Assembly: GCF_900105585.1 (NCBI RefSeq)
Contig: NZ_FNRT01000002.1
Location: 2,666,001-2,730,000, forward strand
DNA length: 64,000 nucleotides
From: Nocardioides exalbidus
GTDB taxonomy: Bacteria > Actinomycetota > Actinomycetes > Propionibacteriales > Nocardioidaceae
Reading direction: 5' to 3'
Part shown: in pieces, positions 43,328 through 57,385 of the stretch
Layout: each line of letters starts with the position of its first letter
How positions within the stretch are numbered: position 1 is the stretch's first letter
Program-made: the position numbers and the translations under genes
The notes under the pieces: model-generated
What the model was told of the DNA's origin: nothing
Databases searched by the model: none
What the model saw: the letters and a program-made list of their open reading frames with translations, nothing else

Positions 43328-44886
43328 ATGTCGCCCGTCCCGCCCTCCGGGTCGCAGCAGCGATTCACCACGCTCGACCGTGCGCAGCGCGTCCGGTTCC
43401 GCCGCGCGGTGACGCTGATGCTGATGACGCTCGTCCTCCCCGGCTCGGCCCAGCTCGTGGTGGGCAAGCGGCGCGTGGGCATGATCGCGATGCGCACCTT
43501 CTTCGCGCTGGTCGCGCTCGCGCTGGGCACCGCGCTGGCGTCGTACTTCTGGCACGGGATCGCCTTCTGGGCGGGCACCAACACCTGGATCCTGCAGGTC
43601 GTGCGGCTCGGGCTGATGGCCCTCGCGGTCGGGTGGGCGTGGCTGTTCGTCGACGCCTGGCGCCTCGGCCAGCCCCTCACGCTGCAGCGCCAGCACCGCC
43701 TGGCCATCGTCGGCGTCAACGGCTTCCTCTGCTTCAGCGTCGCCGGCGCGCTGCTCTTCGGCGCCCACATGGTCGGCGTGCAGCGCCAGTTCATGATCAC
43801 CATGTTCGGCAACGGCGACGCGGTCGGCGCGAGCCACGGCCGCTACAACGTGCTGCTGATGGGCGGCGACTCCGGCGCCGGGCGCTGGGGGCTGCGCCCC
43901 GACTCGATGACGGTCGCGAGCATCGACGCCGAGACCGGCAAGACGGTGCTCATCTCGCTGCCGCGCAACATGCAGAACTTCCCCTTCCCGAAGGGCTCGG
44001 AGATGGCCGGGCAGTTCCCCGACGGGTTCGACGAGGAGGGATGTACCTCAACGGCCTCGCGACCTGGGCGCTCGACCACCCCGACGTGTTCCCCGACTCC
44101 GACAACCCCGGCGTCGACGCGACCATCCAGGGCGTCGAGGGCATCACCGGCCTCGACGTGAACTACTGGGCGATGGTCAACCTCCAGGGCTTCAAGGACC
44201 TCGTCGACGCCGTCGGCGGCGTCGAGCTCAACGTCCGCCAGAAGATCCCGGTCGGCCTGCCGAGCGACTCCTACTTCCACTACATCGAGCCGGGCACGCG
44301 CACGCTCGACGGCGTCGACACCCTCTGGTTCGCCCGCGCCCGCTACGACTCCGACGACTACTCGCGCATGGCGCGGCAGAAGTGCGTGATGGGCGCGATG
44401 CTCGACCAGGTCAGCCCGCAGACCGCGCTCACGAACTTCCAGAAGATCGCCAAGGCGAGCTCGGCGATGGTCTCCACCGACATCCCGCGGAGCGAGGTCG
44501 ACCGCTTCGTGCAGCTCGCCCTCAAGGCCAAGGGCCAGAAGATCGCGACGCTGTCGCTGGTGCCGCCGATGATCAACACGGCGAACCCCGACATCGCGCT
44601 CGTCCAGCAGAAGGTGCAGGCCGCGATCGACCGGGCCGAGGGCCAGAAGCCGACGACCGACACCGCCGCCGCGGCGACCGACACCTCGAGCGAGGCGCCC
44701 GCCGCGACGGACGGGTCGAGCAGCCCGCCCAGCACCACGTCCGACAGCACGTCCGACACCACGTCCGACAGCACCCCCGGCACCGCGCCCACCACCAACC
44801 CGCCGTCCGTCACCGGCGGCTCGGTCGGGTCGCTCAAGGAGGGCTACGCCGCCAACGAGTCGGAGGACCTCGGCGCGGTTTGCTGA
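43328..44886 (+). pseudogene. LCP-family protein broken by a one-base frameshift
   Basis: The first frame from ATG 43328 encodes several membrane helices and the start of the LCP domain (NVLLMGGDSGAGRWGLRPDS, LISLPRNMQNFPFPKGS) up to GFDEEGC near 44043. The second frame carries on YLNGLATWALDHPDVFP and completes the LCP domain (VNLQGFKDLVDAVGGVELN, TLWFARARYDSDDYSRMARQ), ending with a Ser/Thr-rich tail at 44886. One missing base between 44039 and 44045 explains it; restoring a T after TGT gives GCYLN. The intact product would be 519 residues. Second one-base deletion in the window: real mutation or sequencing error. The upstream leader resembles that of the PGRP amidase. Confidence 0.85.
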
Positions 44887-44917
44887 GGGCCCGGACGCGG
44901 CCCCTAGGGTGGACGCC

Positions 44918-45843
44918 GTGACCACCGGACCGCTGCCCCGCATCATCGCGGTCGTGGTCACCTTCAACCGGCTCGGCCTCCTCGAGAAGCTGGTCGACCG
45001 GCTGGGCGAGATCGAGGGCCTGGCCGCCGTGCTGGTCATCGACAACGCCTCGTCCGACGGCACCGAGGAGTGGCTCGCCGCCCGCGGCCACGCGGGTGAG
45101 GTGCCGCTGCTCTCGCGGTCCCTGTCGACCAACCGCGGTGGCGCCGGCGGCTTCCACGACGGTCTGGCCTGGGCGATCGACCAGGAGGCCGACCTGGTCT
45201 GGCTGATGGACGACGACGGCCTGCCCGACGTCGACTGCCTGGACCAGCTGCTGCTGGAGACCGACCACCTCGACTTCTGGGGTCCGCTCGTCGTCGACGA
45301 GGCCGACCCGGGTCGGCTGGTGTTCCCGATCCGGCTGCCCGGCGGCACCCGCGTGGTGCACGCCGTCGACGACGTACGCCGTGCCGCGCGCCGCGACCGG
45401 ATCGACGGGATCGTCATCCCCTTCAACGGCGTGCTGGTCACCAAGGAGCTCGTCGACCGGATCGGGCTGCCCCGCGAGGAGTTCTTCATCTGGGGCGACG
45501 ACCACGAGTACCGCCTGCGCGCGGAGGAGTCCGGCGCCCGCGTCGCCACTGTCGTCACCGCCACCGTCCGGCACCCGAGCGTCGGCAACCTCGGCACGCC
45601 GATGATGTTCGGCCGCACGACCTACAACGACTCCCCGAGCGACCTCAAGCACTACTGCATGGCCCGCAACAACCTGGTCAACCTCCGCGACTACCGCGGT
45701 CCGCTGCACGCGATGGCCTTCGTGGTGAAGACCGCCTGGTTCTACACCTTCACCCGCCCGAGCCTGTCGCGCCTGCGGCTGTCGGCCAGCGCCATGCGCG
45801 CCGGTCTCGCCGGCGACTTCGACGGCCACCGGAGGTTCCTGTC

Positions 45844-45847
<4 letters not shown>
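44918..45847 (+). CDS. GT2 glycosyltransferase, possibly GlfT1-like
   Basis: A 309-residue GT-A glycosyltransferase: IIAVVVTFNRLGLLEKL, VIDNASSDGTEEW and the metal-binding DDD in VWLMDDDGLPDVD, plus the catalytic region EEFFIWGDDHEYRLRAE. GTG 44918 is used because TAGGGT ends seven bases upstream (leaderless); GTG 44909 in the same frame would fall inside that -10. It begins the galactan operon; with Glf and GlfT2 downstream it may be the priming galactofuranosyltransferase, but rhamnosyl or other transfer is possible. Confidence 0.85.
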
Positions 45848-50021
<4,174 letters not shown>

Positions 50022-50025
<4 letters not shown>

Positions 50026-50996
50026 GCCAGGTGAGCACTGGCGCGCGGTCGGTCGAGCAGCGCCACGACCTCGCGCACGTCCCGCTGTCGCCGCCGTCGC
50101 GCACGTCGGGTGTCCTCGAGGTCTTCCGGCGCCGTTACCTGCTCCGGCTGCTGGTGAGGCGCGAGATCCAGGCGCGCTACGCCGGCACGGCGTTCGGATT
50201 GCTGTGGTCCTACATCAACCCGTTCACGCGCTTCGTCACCTTCTACGTCGTCTTCGGCCTGATCCTCGGCCGTGGGTTGGGCATCCAGAACTTCGCGATC
50301 CACCTGTTCGCGGGGATGGTGCTGGTCAACTACTTCACCGAGTCGGTGACGGCCGGCACTCGATCCCTGCTGTCCAACCGCGGCGTCATCACCAAGATGG
50401 CGATGCCTCGGGAGATGTTCCCGGTGGCCTCGATGCTGGTCTCGCTCTGGCACACGATCCCGCAGCTGCTGATCCTGCTCGTCGCCTGTATCGCCACCGG
50501 TGTCTGGGGCGACGGTCCGCTGTGGGTCCCCGACGCCGTCGGCATGGGCGCGGCGCTCCTCGGCTTCGTGCTGATGATGGTCTACGGCACGGCCTTCGGG
50601 TTGATGTTCTCGTGCATCAACGTGCTCTTCCGCGACTTCCAGCGCATCGTGCAGACGTTCATCAACATGATTCCGTTCACAGTTCCCATGATGTATCCGT
50701 ACTACGTCATCGCCGACGGTGAGCGGATCCCCACCCAGTACACCCAGCTCTACGTGTCGAACCCGGTGGCCGAGGCCGTGATGCTCATCCAGCGCGGCTT
50801 CTGGTACCCGACGTGCGACGGTCCTTGCGCGACGATGCCCAACCCCAACGGCGACGGCACGCTCATCCCGGCCCCGAACTTCGCCGACCATCTCTTCAGC
50901 CGCGGCTTCGTGATGCTGGGAATCGGACTGGTGCTGCTGGTGGTCGGCCAGTGGGTCTTCTCCCGCCTCGAGAAGTCGATCACGGAGCGCCTCTGA
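50022..50996 (+). CDS. wzm: ABC-2 polysaccharide export permease (Wzm/RfbD-like)
   Basis: A 324-residue ABC-2 permease with about six helices and the amphipathic entry segment VRREIQARYAGTAFGLLWSYINP. Mycobacterial Wzm-Wzt exports lipid-linked galactan, and the glf-glfT2 context points to the same cargo here. GTG 50022 overlaps glfT2 by four bases. A long periplasmic loop near the end contains a Cys pair (YPTCDGPCATMP). Confidence 0.92.
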
Positions 50997-51805
50997 TGAC
51001 GACCTCGATCGTGGTGGACAACGTCTCGAAGACCTTCCGCTACCAGTACAACCGCACGCTCAAGCAGATGTTGCGTCCCGACCGCCGCAAGCGTGACGCC
51101 GAGCCGGACGAGCCGAGGCCCTCCGACACCTTCAAGGCCCTCGACGGCGTCTCGTTCGAGGTCACGCAGGGCGAGTCGATCGGCCTGATGGGCCTGAACG
51201 GGTCCGGCAAGTCGACGCTGCTCAAGCTCGTCAGCGGCGTGATGGTGCCCGACGGGGGACAGGTGCTGACCCGGGGCCGGATCTCCGGCCTCATCGCCAC
51301 CGGCGCCGGTTTCCACAACGAGCTCTCCGGCCGCGACAACATCTACATGAACGCCGCGATGCTCGGCATGTCGAAGGAGGAGATCGACTCCAAGTTCGAC
51401 GACATCGCCGCCTTCGCCGACGTCGGCCGCCAGCTCGACATGCCGGTCGGCAACTACTCCTCGGGCCAGTTCGCCCGCCTCGGCTTCGCCGTGGCCGTCC
51501 ACGTCGACTGCGACATCTTCATCGCCGACGAGGTCCTGGCCGTGGGGGACCGCCCCTTCAAGCGCAAGTGCCTCAAGCGCATGAAGGAGATCCGCGAGTC
51601 CGGCATCACGATGTTCTACGTCAGCCACTCCGCCGGCTCGGTGCAGAAGATGTGCGACCGCGCCATCGTCCTCGACAGGGGCAAGGTCGGCTTCGACGGC
51701 GACGTCGACGAGGCCATCAAGTACCTCCACTACGACGATGGTGACGAGGACGGCGACGAGGACGACGTCGACGAGCGCGACGAGGCCCTCGCCTCCGACA
51801 TCTGA
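50996..51805 (+). CDS. wzt: ABC polysaccharide export ATPase (Wzt/RfbE-like)
   Basis: A 269-residue ATPase: Walker A GLNGSGKST, a variant signature NYSSGQFARLGFAVAV, Walker B DIFIADEVLAVGD and YVSHSAGSV. There is no C-terminal carbohydrate-binding domain; the tail is instead strongly acidic (HYDDGDEDGDEDDVDERDE). A basic insert (RPDRRKRDAEP) near the N-terminus is typical of polysaccharide exporters. ATG overlaps the Wzm stop by one base. Last gene of the galactan operon, followed by a palindromic repeat. Confidence 0.93.
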   Translation: MTTSIVVDNVSKTFRYQYNRTLKQMLRPDRRKRDAEPDEPRPSDTFKALDGVSFEVTQGESIGLMGLNGSGKSTLLKLVSGVMVPDGGQVLTRGRISGLIATGAGFHNELSGRDNIYMNAAMLGMSKEEIDSKFDDIAAFADVGRQLDMPVGNYSSGQFARLGFAVAVHVDCDIFIADEVLAVGDRPFKRKCLKRMKEIRESGITMFYVSHSAGSVQKMCDRAIVLDRGKVGFDGDVDEAIKYLHYDDGDEDGDEDDVDERDEALASDI

Positions 51806-51831
51806 GCCGACACCGTTCGGAGCCCCCGCGC

Positions 51832-51879
51832 CGGTGCGTGGGCCACATCTGCGCGCCCGAAGACGTGGCTCACGCACCG
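51832..51879. repeat. Long palindromic repeat, copy 2
   Basis: Arms CGGTGCGTGGGCCAC (51832-51846) and GTGGCTCACGCACCG (51865-51879) pair over 14 of 15 bases around an 18-base spacer. Same stem family and spacer length as 40801-40854. It follows wzt, so it may terminate the galactan operon. Confidence 0.75.
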
Positions 51880-51913
51880 CTCGACGCCCCGATGTGCCAG
51901 AATCGGTGAGAAT

Positions 51914-51957
51914 TACACTGATGTAGCGGCGTGTCGAGTGGAAATTACAGCGTTGTA
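51914..51957. promoter_or_regulatory. Tandem TACA-N4-TGTA operators upstream of the amidase gene
   Basis: TACACTGATGTA (51914-51925) and TACAGCGTTGTA (51946-51957) are two inverted repeats, each in an AATTACA context, 32 bases apart (three helical turns). They stand out from the GC-rich background and precede the PGRP amidase by about 90 bases. The binding protein is not known. Confidence 0.6.
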
Positions 51958-51976
51958 GTTACTCAGAAACTCTTCC

Positions 51977-52030
51977 GTGACTGGTGTGACTGGTGTGAAC
52001 TTCTGCCTTGTGTGACCTTCCCCCACACAG
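51977..52030 (+). promoter_or_regulatory. Leader element shared with the LCP gene at 43328
   Basis: Two direct CTGGTGTGA copies (51981-51998). GGTGTGACTGGTG (51983-51995) and TGACCTTCCCCCACACAG (52013-52030) also occur, nearly identical, before the LCP gene at 43272-43284 and 43298-43315. A common regulator or RNA element for cell-wall genes is possible. Confidence 0.5.
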
Positions 52031-52045
52031 GAACAGAGACTCTTC

Positions 52046-54784
52046 ATGCGACCTCTCCAGGCCCGTCTGGTCACCCTCTGTCAGCAGGTGCTGGCACTGG
52101 GTGTCGTCCTCGTCGTGCTGACGCCCGCCTCCGGCGTGGTCTCGCTCGACATCGTCGGTGAGCACCCCGGCCAGCAGCCCGCGGGTGCGGGCAGGCCGGC
52201 TCCGGCCGAGCTGATGTCGGCGACCGTGCCGCTGAAGGCCGTGGAGCCCACCGTCACCGAGGTGCCACTGACCGGGGGAGCGGGCGGGTTCGCGGGCCTC
52301 ATGGGCCGCACCGTCGCCGGCGGGGCGACCACCTCGCGCGTGGTCAGCAAGCCGCAGGCCGTGACCGGCTTCTCGGCCATCGGCGTGACCTGGCAGCACG
52401 GAGAGGACCTCGAGGAGGACCAGATCACGCTCCGCGTCCGCACCCGTGAGGGCGACGAGTGGAGCGCGTGGCAGAACCTGGAGTACCACGACGAGCACGG
52501 CCCCGACCCGGGCAGCGCCGAGGACGCGACCTCGCGTCCGGGCACCGAGCCCACCTTCGTCGGCGAGGTCGACGACGTGCAGGTCGAGGCCAGGACCGCC
52601 GGCGGCGCCACGCTCCCCGACGACCTGTCCCTCGCGCTGGTCGACCCCGGCTCCGCGAAGGCCAGCGAGACCGAGGCCCCGGCCGACGAGGCGGGTTCCG
52701 CGGAGCAGAAGTACGCCGAGCAGGGCGCGCTCGTGGGCGGCTCCGGGTCACCCGCCGACGGCCTCAGCCTCCGCTCGGCCACGGTCAACGCGAAGGCGAA
52801 GACCGTCGCGCAGCCGACGATCTTCTCCCGGGCCCAGTGGGGAGCGGACGAGAGCATCCGCAACAAGAGCTCGCTGCGCTACGGCACCATCAACGGCGGC
52901 TTCGTCCACCACACGGTCAACGCCAACGACTACACCGAGGACCAGGTGCCTGCGATCATCCGCAGCATCTACGCCTACCACGTGAAGTCCCGTGGCTGGA
53001 GCGACATCGGCTACAACTTCCTCGTCGACCGGTTCGGCCGGATCTGGGAGGGCCGTTACGGCGGCATCGACAAGCCCGTCGTCGGCGCGCACACGCTGAA
53101 CTACAACCAGTACTCCTTCGCGATGTCGGCCATCGGCAACTACGACGTCGTCCAGCCCACCGACGCGATGCTGCGCGCCTACGGCCAGCTCTTCGCCTGG
53201 AAGCTGTCCCTGAGCGGCGTCGACCCGGCCTCGATGTCGCAGAAGATCGGCAGCAAGACCTTCGCCGCGATCAACGGCCACCGCGACGCCGGCTCCACCG
53301 CCTGCCCGGGCAGGTACCTCTACGCGCAGATCCCGCTGATCCGCACCTACGCCAGCCAGGCCGGTGGGGTCACCACCACCCCGACCGCCCCCACGCCGGT
53401 CACGATCACCGAGCCGAACCCGCAGAACAACCTCGACGCGTCGCCGTACCCCGACCTGGTCGTGCGCCGCGCCTCCGACGGTCGCGGCCTGGTGGTCCCG
53501 ACCGGTGGCCTCACGTCGTTCCAGAAGCGGACGGTCGTGGGCAAGAAGGGCTGGGACAAGGCGGCCGACGTGCTCGTGTCGCCCGACCTCACCGGCGACG
53601 GCGTCGCCGACCTCGTGACGGTCGACAAGTCGGGCATCGTCCGGATCCGCGCCGGCGCCGGCAACGGCAAGTTCGGCAAGACGGTCCGCAAGCTGAAGCT
53701 GCGGGGCTACTCCCTCGTCACCGCCGTCGGCGACATCAACGGCGACGGCCGCAACGACCTCGTCGCCCGCTTCAAGGGCCGCCTCGTCGTGCTCACCGCC
53801 ACCGCCAAGGGCGGCTTCGCCCGCAAGGTGACCCGCAAGGGCTACGGCGACTACAAGCAGATCGTCGGCGCGGGTGACGTCAACGGCGACGGTCGCGCAG
53901 ACCTCCTGCTGCGCACCAAGAACCGGCTCTACCTCCAGACCGGCTACGGCACCGGCCGCTTCGCCCCGCCGCAGCGCGTCGCCGGCAGCTGGAGCAAGAT
54001 CAACCGGGTCGTGGCCGCCGACTTCAACGGCGACGGCCGGCCCGACCTGGTGGTCCGCAACAGCACCGGCAACATGCTGCTGATGCCCGGCAACGGCGAC
54101 GGCACCTTCGGCGCCGCCCGTGGCCCCGCGTCCAACCTCAAGACGATGCGCGGCATCACCGCCTCCAACCTCGTCGACGGCCCCGGGGCCGACCTCATCG
54201 GCATCGCCGGCAAGCAGCTCGTCGTCGTCGCCAACCGCGACACCTACGAGCTCGGCGCGCCGATCGACACCGGCGTCTCCTTCGCCGGGATGGACCTCCT
54301 GCTCAACGCCGGCGACGTCAACCGCGACGGCTTCGGCGACGTGCTCACCCGGAACCCGGAGGGCCAGCTGTTCCTCTACGCCGGCAACGGCACGGGTGCG
54401 CTGTCCGGCCCGACCGCGCTCGGCGGCGGCTGGAACACAGTGGCCGGCATCACCGCGGTCGGGGACGTGACCGGCGACGGCATCCCCGACCTGGTCGGCA
54501 CGCCGTCGGGGGGCACGCTCTCCGTCTGGGCCGGCAACGGCTCGGGCTTCAACGCCCCCGCTCCGGTGAAGGGCGGCCAGCTGCCGGTCCCGGCCGGGCT
54601 GCCGTCCGACCTCTCCGCCTTCGACTGGGTGTTCGGGGTGCAGCCGATGACGCTCAAGGGCAGGCTCGACTACGTCGTCCGCGACCGCGCGAGCGGGACG
54701 GCGTACGTCTTCTCGGGCCGCAAGTCGGGCGTCTCGAGCCCGCGCCTGCTGGGTGGGCTGGAGGGCTACGACCTGGCCGGCTAG
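52046..54784 (+). CDS. Secreted PGRP-type amidase with FG-GAP/VCBS repeats
   Basis: A 912-residue secreted protein. A signal peptide (first about 35 residues) and an N-terminal domain of about 210 residues precede a peptidoglycan-recognition/N-acetylmuramoyl-L-alanine amidase domain (about 265-430). Its zinc ligands are H288 or H289 (FVHHTVNAND), H412 (GHRDAG) and the Cys of STACPG. The C-terminal half (about 450-900) is a FG-GAP propeller with at least six calcium-type DxNxDG motifs (DINGDGRNDL, DVNGDGRADL, DFNGDGRPDL). It should cleave the muramoyl-alanine bond, with the propeller binding wall or matrix. Start by position of the signal peptide. Confidence 0.93.
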   Translation: MRPLQARLVTLCQQVLALGVVLVVLTPASGVVSLDIVGEHPGQQPAGAGRPAPAELMSATVPLKAVEPTVTEVPLTGGAGGFAGLMGRTVAGGATTSRVVSKPQAVTGFSAIGVTWQHGEDLEEDQITLRVRTREGDEWSAWQNLEYHDEHGPDPGSAEDATSRPGTEPTFVGEVDDVQVEARTAGGATLPDDLSLALVDPGSAKASETEAPADEAGSAEQKYAEQGALVGGSGSPADGLSLRSATVNAKAKTVAQPTIFSRAQWGADESIRNKSSLRYGTINGGFVHHTVNANDYTEDQVPAIIRSIYAYHVKSRGWSDIGYNFLVDRFGRIWEGRYGGIDKPVVGAHTLNYNQYSFAMSAIGNYDVVQPTDAMLRAYGQLFAWKLSLSGVDPASMSQKIGSKTFAAINGHRDAGSTACPGRYLYAQIPLIRTYASQAGGVTTTPTAPTPVTITEPNPQNNLDASPYPDLVVRRASDGRGLVVPTGGLTSFQKRTVVGKKGWDKAADVLVSPDLTGDGVADLVTVDKSGIVRIRAGAGNGKFGKTVRKLKLRGYSLVTAVGDINGDGRNDLVARFKGRLVVLTATAKGGFARKVTRKGYGDYKQIVGAGDVNGDGRADLLLRTKNRLYLQTGYGTGRFAPPQRVAGSWSKINRVVAADFNGDGRPDLVVRNSTGNMLLMPGNGDGTFGAARGPASNLKTMRGITASNLVDGPGADLIGIAGKQLVVVANRDTYELGAPIDTGVSFAGMDLLLNAGDVNRDGFGDVLTRNPEGQLFLYAGNGTGALSGPTALGGGWNTVAGITAVGDVTGDGIPDLVGTPSGGTLSVWAGNGSGFNAPAPVKGGQLPVPAGLPSDLSAFDWVFGVQPMTLKGRLDYVVRDRASGTAYVFSGRKSGVSSPRLLGGLEGYDLAG

Positions 54785-54807
54785 GCGCAGGTGGAGAAGG
54801 GCCGCGA

Positions 54808-55539
54808 TCAGGCCCGGGCTGTCGCCCGCTCGGCGTCGAAGACGCCGTCGAGGCGAGCCGGGTCGGGATTGCGGACGAGGACCAGCGAGCCGCCTCTCAC
54901 GAGGGGCTCGGTGAAGGTGGCGGTTCCTGGTGGGGAAGCCGGGTCCGTCACCGACAGAAGACGGCCGCCGTCGGTGAGAGAGCTCCCGGCGGCGGCCGTC
55001 AGGTCGTGCGTGGAGTGCGTCGCCGGGTCGAGGAGCTCGCGCTGCGTGAGGTCGTCCGTGGCGAGGTCGTCGTCGCCCGGCGGGTCCCAGGCCGCGAACC
55101 CGTCGGGCTGCGACCAGATCTCGACGCCGACGTCGAGCACACCGGCCGGCAGCGGCTCGGCGAAGCGCGTGCCCAGCGGGCGCAGGCTGCAGGCCAGCAC
55201 CGGCGTGCGGGGGGCGCGGCCCGCCCAGGTCCCGAGGCCGTCAGGACCGCAGACGACCGCGTCGGGCTCGTCGGACGCCGTCACGCGCAGGCCGATCGTC
55301 CAGGCCGCGCCGAGGAAGACGGGGGAGAGCCAGTGCGGCGGCAGGTCGACGCGCAGCGTCATCCCGCGCTCGAGGTCGGCGACGTCGGTCAGCAGGCCGG
55401 ACGCCTTGGCCACCCAGTTGGCGTACGTCGTCACCGACAGCTCGACCCGCTCGTCGGTGGCGTGGTCGTAGAAGGTGAGCAGGGGTCGGCCGGGGTCCCG
55501 CCGCAGCTGGGCGGCGAGGACCTCGGCGAAGGTGCTCAT
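54808..55539 (-). CDS. TIGR03089-family protein
   Basis: A 243-residue actinobacterial protein resembling the N-terminal part of AMP-binding enzymes (TFYDHATDERVELSVTTYANWVAK) but lacking the ATP P-loop and the C-terminal hinge, as is normal for TIGR03089. Role unknown. It is on the minus strand with the DUF3105 and F420 genes upstream of it, 27 bases after DUF3105. Confidence 0.88.
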   Translation of the reverse strand: MSTFAEVLAAQLRRDPGRPLLTFYDHATDERVELSVTTYANWVAKASGLLTDVADLERGMTLRVDLPPHWLSPVFLGAAWTIGLRVTASDEPDAVVCGPDGLGTWAGRAPRTPVLACSLRPLGTRFAEPLPAGVLDVGVEIWSQPDGFAAWDPPGDDDLATDDLTQRELLDPATHSTHDLTAAAGSSLTDGGRLLSVTDPASPPGTATFTEPLVRGGSLVLVRNPDPARLDGVFDAERATARA

Positions 55540-55566
55540 GGGAGAGGCGCGGGGACCCGGGACGGG

Positions 55567-56307
55567 TCAGACGACCGTGGGCTCCGGGGAGTCCATGTAG
55601 GGGTAGTCGGTCATGAAGGTGTCGAGGGCCGCACCGCTCAGGTCCGAGCAGTACTGCCAGACGCCGACCTGCTTGGAGGAGTCGGTCTCGCCGACGCCGC
55701 CGACCGACCAGTGCGTGAACGCGACGTGCTGGCCCTTGGGGAACGCCTTGCCGTCCTTGGACTCCCACGGCACGGCCTTGAACTTGTCGCGCAGGTTGGT
55801 GGTGCCCTGGAGCTTGGAGGCGATGCCGCGGAGCACGTCCATCTTCGACGAGTCGTCCTGGATGGTCTTGTCGTACCAGAGGATCGTGTAGCCGTGCTCG
55901 AGGTTGTGGACGAGCTCACCGAGCTCGGGGCGGTCGGAGACCGTGTAGAGCTTGCGGTCCATCGTGTCCCACATGTTCCAGTGCTGGCCGAAGGCCGGCG
56001 GGGAGTCGGGGTAGGTCATCGGCGTGCCGACCTCGACGTGGTCCTGGTTGCCCTCGGCGGGCTTGGTCGTGACCTTCTGGCAGACCGAGGCCTTGGCGCC
56101 GATGTCGCTGAGCGAGTCCGAGGCGTAGGAGCGCAGGTCGTACCAGTCCTTGACCGGCTTGAAGGCGGCGGCGCCGATGATCACGATCGCGACCGTGACG
56201 CACACGCCGACGATCGCCATGCCGCGGCGGTTCTCCCGCTTGGACTGCTGGGAGCGGATGGAGTCGATGACCGCCTGACGGTCGGTCTTTGCTGCCTTCT
56301 TGGCCAC
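55567..56307 (-). CDS. DUF3105 membrane-anchored protein
   Basis: A 246-residue protein with a basic cytoplasmic N-terminus (VAKKAAKTDRQ), one helix (MAIVGVCVTVAIVIIGAAAF) and an extracytoplasmic DUF3105 domain with His residues (FGQHWNMWD, VHNLEHGYTILWY) and two Cys (SVCQKVT, WQYCSDL) that may form a disulfide. The GTG start at 56307 is chosen for the basic N-terminus. Function of DUF3105 unknown. Confidence 0.9.
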   Translation of the reverse strand: MAKKAAKTDRQAVIDSIRSQQSKRENRRGMAIVGVCVTVAIVIIGAAAFKPVKDWYDLRSYASDSLSDIGAKASVCQKVTTKPAEGNQDHVEVGTPMTYPDSPPAFGQHWNMWDTMDRKLYTVSDRPELGELVHNLEHGYTILWYDKTIQDDSSKMDVLRGIASKLQGTTNLRDKFKAVPWESKDGKAFPKGQHVAFTHWSVGGVGETDSSKQVGVWQYCSDLSGAALDTFMTDYPYMDSPEPTVV

Positions 56308-56365
56308 GGTGCTCGGAGTCTCTCGGTCGCTGGATCGGGTGGTGACTGGTCTGCGCTGGCAGAGT

Positions 56366-57385
56366 CTACGTAGTGACGGGTGAGAGAGCGCACACGACGT
56401 CGCTCCCGGCCCCGTCCTGGGCCGCCCCCCACGACCGGATCCGCCAGCCGTGCGCGAAGCACACCGCCGCCACGGCGGTGCGGTCGGCGTCGCCGGGCAG
56501 GCGCAGCTCGACGCGACCGGGGTCGTCGTCGAAGGTGAGCGAGAGGGTCGACGACATCGCCCTGCTCCGGCCGGCGACCCTGCCGACCGCGTGCTGGAGC
56601 TCGGCCAGCGGCGCCGGGCTGCCGAAGGGGAGGCGGTCGGCATCGTCACCCGCCAGGGCGCGTACGACCGCCTCGCGGGCGCCCCAGCCGAAGAGGTCCC
56701 CGCCCTCGGCGCGCACGAGCGCCCTCGCGCCGGGTCCGTCCTCCCCGGGCGGCAGCACCAGGTCGCCCCGGCCGCGGACCACGGCGACGGGCCGGCCGCC
56801 CAGCTTGCCCTGGACCAGCTCGGCCGTGCCGGCGAGCTCGTCGGCGACGGCGGGGAGGGTGACGGCGAGCGGGTTGCCGTAGCCGTCGGTGCGACCGGCG
56901 AAGTCCTCCGCGACGAGCAGCCCGGCGGCACCGATCGCGATGTCGGTCTGGCCCTCGCGCCAGGCGCGGCCGGCGGTGTCGGTCACGATGACGGCGACGT
57001 TGACGCCCCCGCGGGCGAGCAGGTCGCGCCGCAGCGCCTGCGCGGTGGCGTCCGGGTCGAGGGGGAGCAGCACGATCGTGCCGGGCTCGACGTTGGAGGC
57101 GTCCACGCCGGCCGCGGCCATGGTGAGGCCGAGCCGGTGGCGCACGATCCGGGTCGCGCCGCGGCGGGCGACGACCCGGACGCTCTCCTCCTCGATGGCC
57201 TCCTCCCGGTCGCCCGTGCGGATCCGGCCCTCGGCCTTGCTGACCACCTTGCTGGTGACCGCGACGACGTCGCCGTCGCGCAGGTCGGCCCCACCGGCGC
57301 AGGCCTCGAGCACCAGTGCCGCCAGGTCGTCGCCCGGCCGGACCTCGGGGATCCCGTCGGGCGCCCAGGCATGCAGTCCGCTCAC
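56366..57385 (-). CDS. fbiB: Coenzyme F420-0:L-glutamate ligase (CofE/FbiB), short form
   Basis: A 339-residue protein. The CofE domain (about 1-235) contains [47 protein letters not shown] and NPLAVT. The last about 100 residues form a small domain without the FMN-nitroreductase signature of the longer mycobacterial FbiB, so the reductase step for F420 maturation may be carried by another protein. GTG 57385 overlaps the fbiA stop (GTGA). Adds glutamates to F420-0. Confidence 0.92.
   Translation of the reverse strand: MSGLHAWAPDGIPEVRPGDDLAALVLEACAGGADLRDGDVVAVTSKVVSKAEGRIRTGDREEAIEEESVRVVARRGATRIVRHRLGLTMAAAGVDASNVEPGTIVLLPLDPDATAQALRRDLLARGGVNVAVIVTDTAGRAWREGQTDIAIGAAGLLVAEDFAGRTDGYGNPLAVTLPAVADELAGTAELVQGKLGGRPVAVVRGRGDLVLPPGEDGPGARALVRAEGGDLFGWGAREAVVRALAGDDADRLPFGSPAPLAELQHAVGRVAGRSRAMSSTLSLTFDDDPGRVELRLPGDADRTAVAAVCFAHGWRIRSWGAAQDGAGSDVVCALSPVTT

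Noticed and set aside
54808-55539. TIGR03089 gene as a broken acyl-CoA synthetase
   Set aside because: The short length without P-loop is typical of this actinobacterial family, not a degraded ligase.
56366-57385. FbiB as truncated by mutation
   Set aside because: The frame is intact, ends in a normal stop and the CofE domain is complete; short FbiB/CofE proteins occur naturally.
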